Below the pieces are notes generated by a model. That model was not told where the DNA came from, did not search any database, and saw only the letters and a program-made list of their open reading frames with translations. Positions 61,401 to 64,000 of a stretch of 64,000 nucleotides of DNA are shown here, one piece after another. Each line of letters opens with the position of its first letter. The first letter of the stretch is position 1. The stretch is from positions 1-64,000 of the forward strand of contig CALFNN010000042.1 of NCBI GenBank assembly GCA_937902925.1, written 5' to 3'. The position numbers and the translations under genes are program-made. The DNA comes from an uncultured Opitutaceae bacterium. Lineage in GTDB: Bacteria; Verrucomicrobiota; Verrucomicrobiia; Opitutales; Opitutaceae.

Positions 61401-62237
61401 AACCGCGAACTTGTTCCCGAGTGGAATGTTCAGGCTGATGCTCTCGCGATGGGCCCCGAAGCTGCCAAATTGGTCCTTCACCGTGGTGTGCCATTTGTTC
61501 AGGACCGCCTCGCTCGTCGATTGGTTGACGATACCGGACGCGCCGCCCGCGCCGAAGAGCATCGAGTTCGGGCCGCGGTTGATTTCGACGGAGTTGGTGT
61601 TGTAGGAGTCGAACGCCATCCGCGAGATGGTCGGATGGTTGTTCTGCGCGGTATCCGCCGCTCCCAGGCCACGGACGCGATTGGCGGTCGCTATGCCATA
61701 CGGCGTGCCGTCGTCCCCACTATAGCCGCCAATCGCATCGGTGGCCGTGCCACGGTTGACATAGGTCGGCGTGTAGTTGCCGGCGCCCTCGGTGTTCGCC
61801 TCATAAAGGAACACGTCGTTGATGTTGAGCGCGCCGGTGTCGTCGAGTTGCTGCTTGGTCACCACCGTGATCGAGGACGCCAAGTCACCCACGTTTGTGT
61901 TCAGGCGGCTGCCGGCGAGCGTGTTCTCCGCGTAGTAACCCGTGTCCTTGCTCGCATCGACTTGGAACGGGCTGAGCGTGACCACGTCCGGGGAGGTGGA
62001 AGTGGCGGCGGTGGTCGCACGGGTTGCGCCCGACTTCGCCTGATCCGCCTGCCTCGCAGCCGATTCGCCGGCGTCCAGTCGCCCGTCGTGGTTTTTGTCG
62101 TATCTGGCGAGATCGTCCGCCGAGACGGCGGGCCTCGGGGCGGTCTGCGCAGCCGACGTCAGGGCGGTCAGGAGCGCGCAGGAGATCAGAAGCAATATTC
62201 GTTCGAATGCGCCCAGTCTATCTTGTTCCATTTTCAT
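58452..62237 (-). CDS. Giant TonB-dependent receptor with N-terminal EF-hand (array member 4)
   Basis: A 1261-residue receptor, the longest of the four. The signal peptide is residues 1-30 (RILLLISCALLTALTSAAQ). The EF-hand loop DKNHDGRLDAGE is at residues 47-58. The putative TonB box is VVTLSPFQVDASKD, the plug spans about 95-250 (TNVGDLASSITVVTKQQLDD, INRGPNSMLFGAGGASGIVN), and the barrel ends FLTSTFDF. Extra length lies in loop regions of the barrel (Ala/Thr/Asn-rich stretches near residues 400-500). ATG 62237 begins the signal peptide; the open frame beyond it is non-coding leader. Substrate unknown. Confidence 0.92.
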   Translation of the reverse strand: MKMEQDRLGAFERILLLISCALLTALTSAAQTAPRPAVSADDLARYDKNHDGRLDAGESAARQADQAKSGATRATTAATSTSPDVVTLSPFQVDASKDTGYYAENTLAGSRLNTNVGDLASSITVVTKQQLDDTGALNINDVFLYEANTEGAGNYTPTYVNRGTATDAIGGYSGDDGTPYGIATANRVRGLGAADTAQNNHPTISRMAFDSYNTNSVEINRGPNSMLFGAGGASGIVNQSTSEAVLNKWHTTVKDQFGSFGAHRESISLNIPLGNKFAVYLAWLEDHKGFERKPSSDIYRRRFAAFTYQPFSKTKITGSFEYYANNNNRPNYIEPSDYITPWVEAGRPGWDPTTQTITLANGTVKGPFLASTLDPRYAAALATGVTLSVNGSGAFTGTTSAYYVPGLAVLGHNSLNVDGGQFVNAFVANATTGANTNGSAALPAATAAGRTAAQWIIANNYQTESAGFVTPVPPASTGATSYSTWYNVGITDKNLYDWTKYNSQGANYGSATGRTYNLEWTQEILPTLNFNAGWFRQEYNQWDHYGLGQANQATRIFVDTNKKLMNGATNPYFGAPFILDYQEDSFNSPEVNDNLRAMLVYDLKFSKNEGWTRFLGNHRFSALGTQQKDWKNNLRYRLGFTSGDPRFLPNEQTAGFSFGQSSSIERHYYLGGGGQGQVSQGVAKLGDPDFGGPNQVALNYYDWNGAGSWQTTNMTMDPELFFAGANFGVTNKILTAQSFAYQGSLWGNRIIPTLGTRYDKAKIYTYNGRYPDNTAIPTTAFYTNGVGNEPLSSVIGAAPYVASGRTSTIGVVARPFSGWHSLDSAAERGNWLADFVRNLGFSYNKSNNFTPPTTTTTDYFGNLLPKPSGTGKDYGVRGSMFNNKLVWTLSWYKSTNEHAVSSAAGTAIGRAQRIDTSSTFAWAREVVRIRNGEDPADVNFDNNTVYPLTSAMQDQINAIVAGPEKTSDGKQVVAAWQSGGLIPWPNTNIQGTNSQESKGMEGSLIYNPLRNWNIKVTVGQQVSTYNNAIGEITAWLYGTGTAESGNGRLNFWQNLKAADLPTVYTRANGNKLYLGDFWNSYGYTGDANSNTTGARSTPQSTYYGIVDSQLYQLITLQGTKSPSQREWSSSLISNYSFQEGKLRGLAVGGSLRWASNAVVSYYGDLNPAKFTHPTPTQSLISYPDLTKPITIPATTNVDLWISYTTRRDLFGKNVRAKFQLNVRDATEKGGLRPIIFNADGSPAQYRIVDPRTWFLTSTFDF

Positions 62238-62385
62238 GTCTGTTTTTGGTTTCGGGGTTGGTTTGCACGGGCACGGCCAGGTGCCGGAGGGGAAATTTTC
62301 ACGCCGTTGAAAAAGGGCGGGCGCGAAGCGCGGCGTCATCGAGGGTGCGAGCCGCCGCGGTTTTTCTTTTGCGCCGCGCGCCGGT

Positions 62386-62399
62386 CACCTTCAAAGGTG
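62386..62399. promoter_or_regulatory. 14-bp interrupted palindrome before receptor gene 4
   Basis: CACCTT-CA-AAGGTG pairs perfectly in both arms. It lies 41 bp, centre to centre, from the composite element, so it may be this gene's counterpart of the second palindrome seen before genes 1 and 2. Confidence 0.4.
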
Positions 62400-62407
62400 C
62401 CAGGCGG

Positions 62408-62441
62408 CTGACAGTCCGATTTTTCCTGACATTTCTGTCAG
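62408..62441 (-). promoter_or_regulatory. Composite operator-like element before receptor gene 4
   Basis: A perfect CTGACA-N4-TGTCAG (62426-62441) has a third half-site CTGACA (62408-62413) 12 bases nearer the gene. It starts 171 bases before the start codon, further than in genes 1-3, because of a longer leader. Read as RNA the repeat has a GAAA loop, so a leader hairpin is an alternative reading. Confidence 0.68.
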
Positions 62442-62522
62442 GTTCTCATGGCGCCCGGCCAAATGACCGTGAGTCTGCCGCCAGCCGCGAGCGGTCCTGG
62501 CTTGCCCGGACGAGTGCCGGGG

Positions 62523-64000
62523 TTATTCGTCGCTCGAAACCTCGGGCGCGAGATGCAGTTCCTGGCACGCCCGCAAATAGGCGGCGGCCGACCACGCCTG
62601 ATACGCCTTGCCCATCGGGCGACCCGTCGCGCCGTGCGCCCACTCGTTGAATTCCCACTCGTGATTTTTGCCAAGGCGGTTGATCTGGGCGAGCTTCACC
62701 AGTTCGTTGCGCGCGATGTCGTGCAATCCGAGTCGATGGATGAATCGCACCCACATTCCCCCGATGAACGGCCAGATGCCGCCATTGTGGTAGTGATGCG
62801 GAAGGTTGAGCAGGTTGACCGTGTAGTAGGCCCGCCAGTCCGGGTCGCCCGACTGCACGGCCGGATAGAGATTGACCACCGGCCAGGGATTGCTGACGCC
62901 GACCCCCCACATGAAGCGGAATGCCGTGCGGGCGCGCTCCACGTCGATCACGTTGGTGAGAAATGCCAGGACGTTGCCCAGGACGTCGCAACGCCAGTTG
63001 AACGCAAAGGGCGTGATCTCCGCCAAAAGATATTGCGCATCGCCGAGCGACGACTGGCTGGTCGCGAACGACGGCGTGGAATTCGGATCGGCATGCGTGC
63101 TGGGCCAGAAGGACACCTTGATCTTCCCGGCGATGTGTTGTGACCACCGCAAGTAGTCGGCCGCGCGATCGAAGTCCTGCTGGTATTCGAGCAGCCGCCC
63201 AAAGCAGACGTTGGCCCGATACCACATGACTTCATCGTAGAGCACATGATAGCTCCGGCCGAAGAGGTCGGTCCAGTCTCCCGCCTCCGGCACCTCGATC
63301 AATCCGTCGTTGTTGCTATCCTGCGCGCTCAGCCAGTCCATCGTGCGCTGCAATCGTGGCGCGTATTCGGCGAGGAGCGCCATGTCGCCCGTGTGGGTGA
63401 CGTAGTGATAGAACGCCACGACCAGCCAAAGGCCGCTGTCGATGGAGCAGATTCCGCCCACCCCGGAGTATTCGGGCTCGCCGTCCTCGATCCGGACGTT
63501 CGCGGGGATCTGGCCGTTCACGTTGGCGGCATCGAGGAGGGTGCGCAACGTGCGCTGCTGCGCCTCGCGAATGTCGGGGTCGTCCATTTCGATCGTTTGC
63601 ACGATCGTGAAGCAGCCGTCCCGCGCCCAGACGCTGCGATAGTTGACGTCCGTGCCCGTCACGATGTTGTCCGTGAGGGAACAAGCCGAGAAGCCGCGCG
63701 GCGTGATGTTTTTCCGCAGCGCGATCAAGGCCCGCTCGTAACCGGTCGCGATCAATTCGCGCTCCTCCGCGCGCAGCGTCCGCAACGACTCGGGGCCAAA
63801 GAGCATGCCCTGCCAGGCGGCCCGGCTGCGTTGTCCGGGCGGCACCCCCCTGGGCGGCGGCACCTCGGGGATGAGGCCGAAATGCTTGAGCCCCTCGAGC
63901 ACGCCGTCGGCCATCACCTTGTGCGAGACGAACACCGGCAGCTTCACGACCGCCTCGAACAGCTCGGGCTGGGCGTTTTCCACGACGATGCCCTTCACTC
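62523..64000 (-). CDS. (alpha/alpha)6 glycosidase, partial, with HAD-phosphatase-like N-terminal tail
   Basis: The frame is open to the right edge, so the N-terminus is probably missing, although a GTG at 63998 could start it. Residues 60-490 of the visible part resemble an (alpha/alpha)6-barrel glycosidase of the GH63/GH100/amylo-glucosidase type: VNYRSVWARDGCFTIVQTIE, DSGLWLVVAFYHYVTHTGDM, DGLIEVPEAGDWTDLFGRSY, NLPHHYHNGGIWPFIGGMWV, HEWEFNEWAHGATGRPMGKA. The first 45 visible residues (VVENAQPELFEAV, then GVLEGLKHFGL) look like the end of an HAD-IIB sugar-phosphatase domain. The full protein may therefore be a phosphatase-glycosidase fusion, or this is the whole gene with an unusual head. 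Probable role in sucrose or related disaccharide metabolism. Confidence 0.8.
   Translation of the reverse strand, partial: VKGIVVENAQPELFEAVVKLPVFVSHKVMADGVLEGLKHFGLIPEVPPPRGVPPGQRSRAAWQGMLFGPESLRTLRAEERELIATGYERALIALRKNITPRGFSACSLTDNIVTGTDVNYRSVWARDGCFTIVQTIEMDDPDIREAQQRTLRTLLDAANVNGQIPANVRIEDGEPEYSGVGGICSIDSGLWLVVAFYHYVTHTGDMALLAEYAPRLQRTMDWLSAQDSNNDGLIEVPEAGDWTDLFGRSYHVLYDEVMWYRANVCFGRLLEYQQDFDRAADYLRWSQHIAGKIKVSFWPSTHADPNSTPSFATSQSSLGDAQYLLAEITPFAFNWRCDVLGNVLAFLTNVIDVERARTAFRFMWGVGVSNPWPVVNLYPAVQSGDPDWRAYYTVNLLNLPHHYHNGGIWPFIGGMWVRFIHRLGLHDIARNELVKLAQINRLGKNHEWEFNEWAHGATGRPMGKAYQAWSAAAYLRACQELHLAPEVSSDE

Noticed and set aside
1-64000. CRISPR arrays, rRNA genes and insertion sequences
   Set aside because: No regularly spaced repeats, rRNA-like conserved stretches or transposase sequence with terminal inverted repeats were found on reading through the window.

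Overview
The window is GC-rich chromosomal DNA, most probably from a member of the Opitutaceae (Verrucomicrobiota; an Opitutus-like bacterium). This rests on very large TonB-dependent receptors with a putative TonB box of the form xVxLSPFxV, a poor Shine-Dalgarno signal at many starts, a conserved verrucomicrobial protein at 2716-3252, and a Gram-negative envelope gene set. The assignment is inference from family content; no database search was run.

Layout. (1) 1-1578: the end of an integrated element, with a tyrosine integrase and a previously hidden partial gene behind it, beside a tRNA-Arg. (2) 1.6-5.6 kb: small envelope and hypothetical genes, a DUF374 acyltransferase and an FkbM methyltransferase. 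(3) 5.7-21.8 kb: an exopolysaccharide locus. A beta-barrel protein and a Wza-like export lipoprotein lie on the plus strand. Converging on them is a ten-gene minus-strand run: Wzc-like kinase, WbaP-like initiating transferase, GT4, O-antigen ligase/polymerase-like protein, Wzx flippase, GT4, a secreted PslG-like glycoside hydrolase, GT2, GT4 and GT4. (4) 22-30 kb: a Tat-exported metallophosphoesterase, then a FecI-FecR-controlled pair of paralogous TonB-dependent receptors. (5) 30-41 kb: a GT-C-like membrane protein, tRNA-Ala, housekeeping genes (YacL-like, EVE, tyrA-aroA-cmk-plsC, trpS, a hexapeptide protein) and a membrane-anchored coiled-coil/FGE-like protein. (6) 41-46 kb: an OmpR-type regulator and histidine kinase, a secreted transglutaminase-like protein, a CHASE3-PAS sensor with no kinase domain and a lone receiver. 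(7) 46-64 kb: a PfkB sugar kinase, four giant TonB-dependent receptors in tandem, and the start of an (alpha/alpha)6 glycosidase gene running off the right edge.

The strongest unexpected signals are in the receptor array at 47-62 kb. All four receptors carry one canonical EF-hand loop just after the signal peptide. All four genes have the same composite inverted-repeat/half-site element (CTGACA-N4-TGTCAG flanked at 11-12 bp by a third half-site) about 135-175 bp before the start codon. The first two genes share a further DNA palindrome and a leader hairpin. Each receptor gene ends in its own perfect-stem terminator, so the four look like separately transcribed members of one regulon. No SusD-like partner or regulator gene lies in the window.

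Other small finds are a 38-residue membrane protein upstream of the YacL-like gene (33454-33570) and the partial gene at 1-302. Many very long open frames lie antisense to real genes in this DNA; they are treated as compositional shadows.
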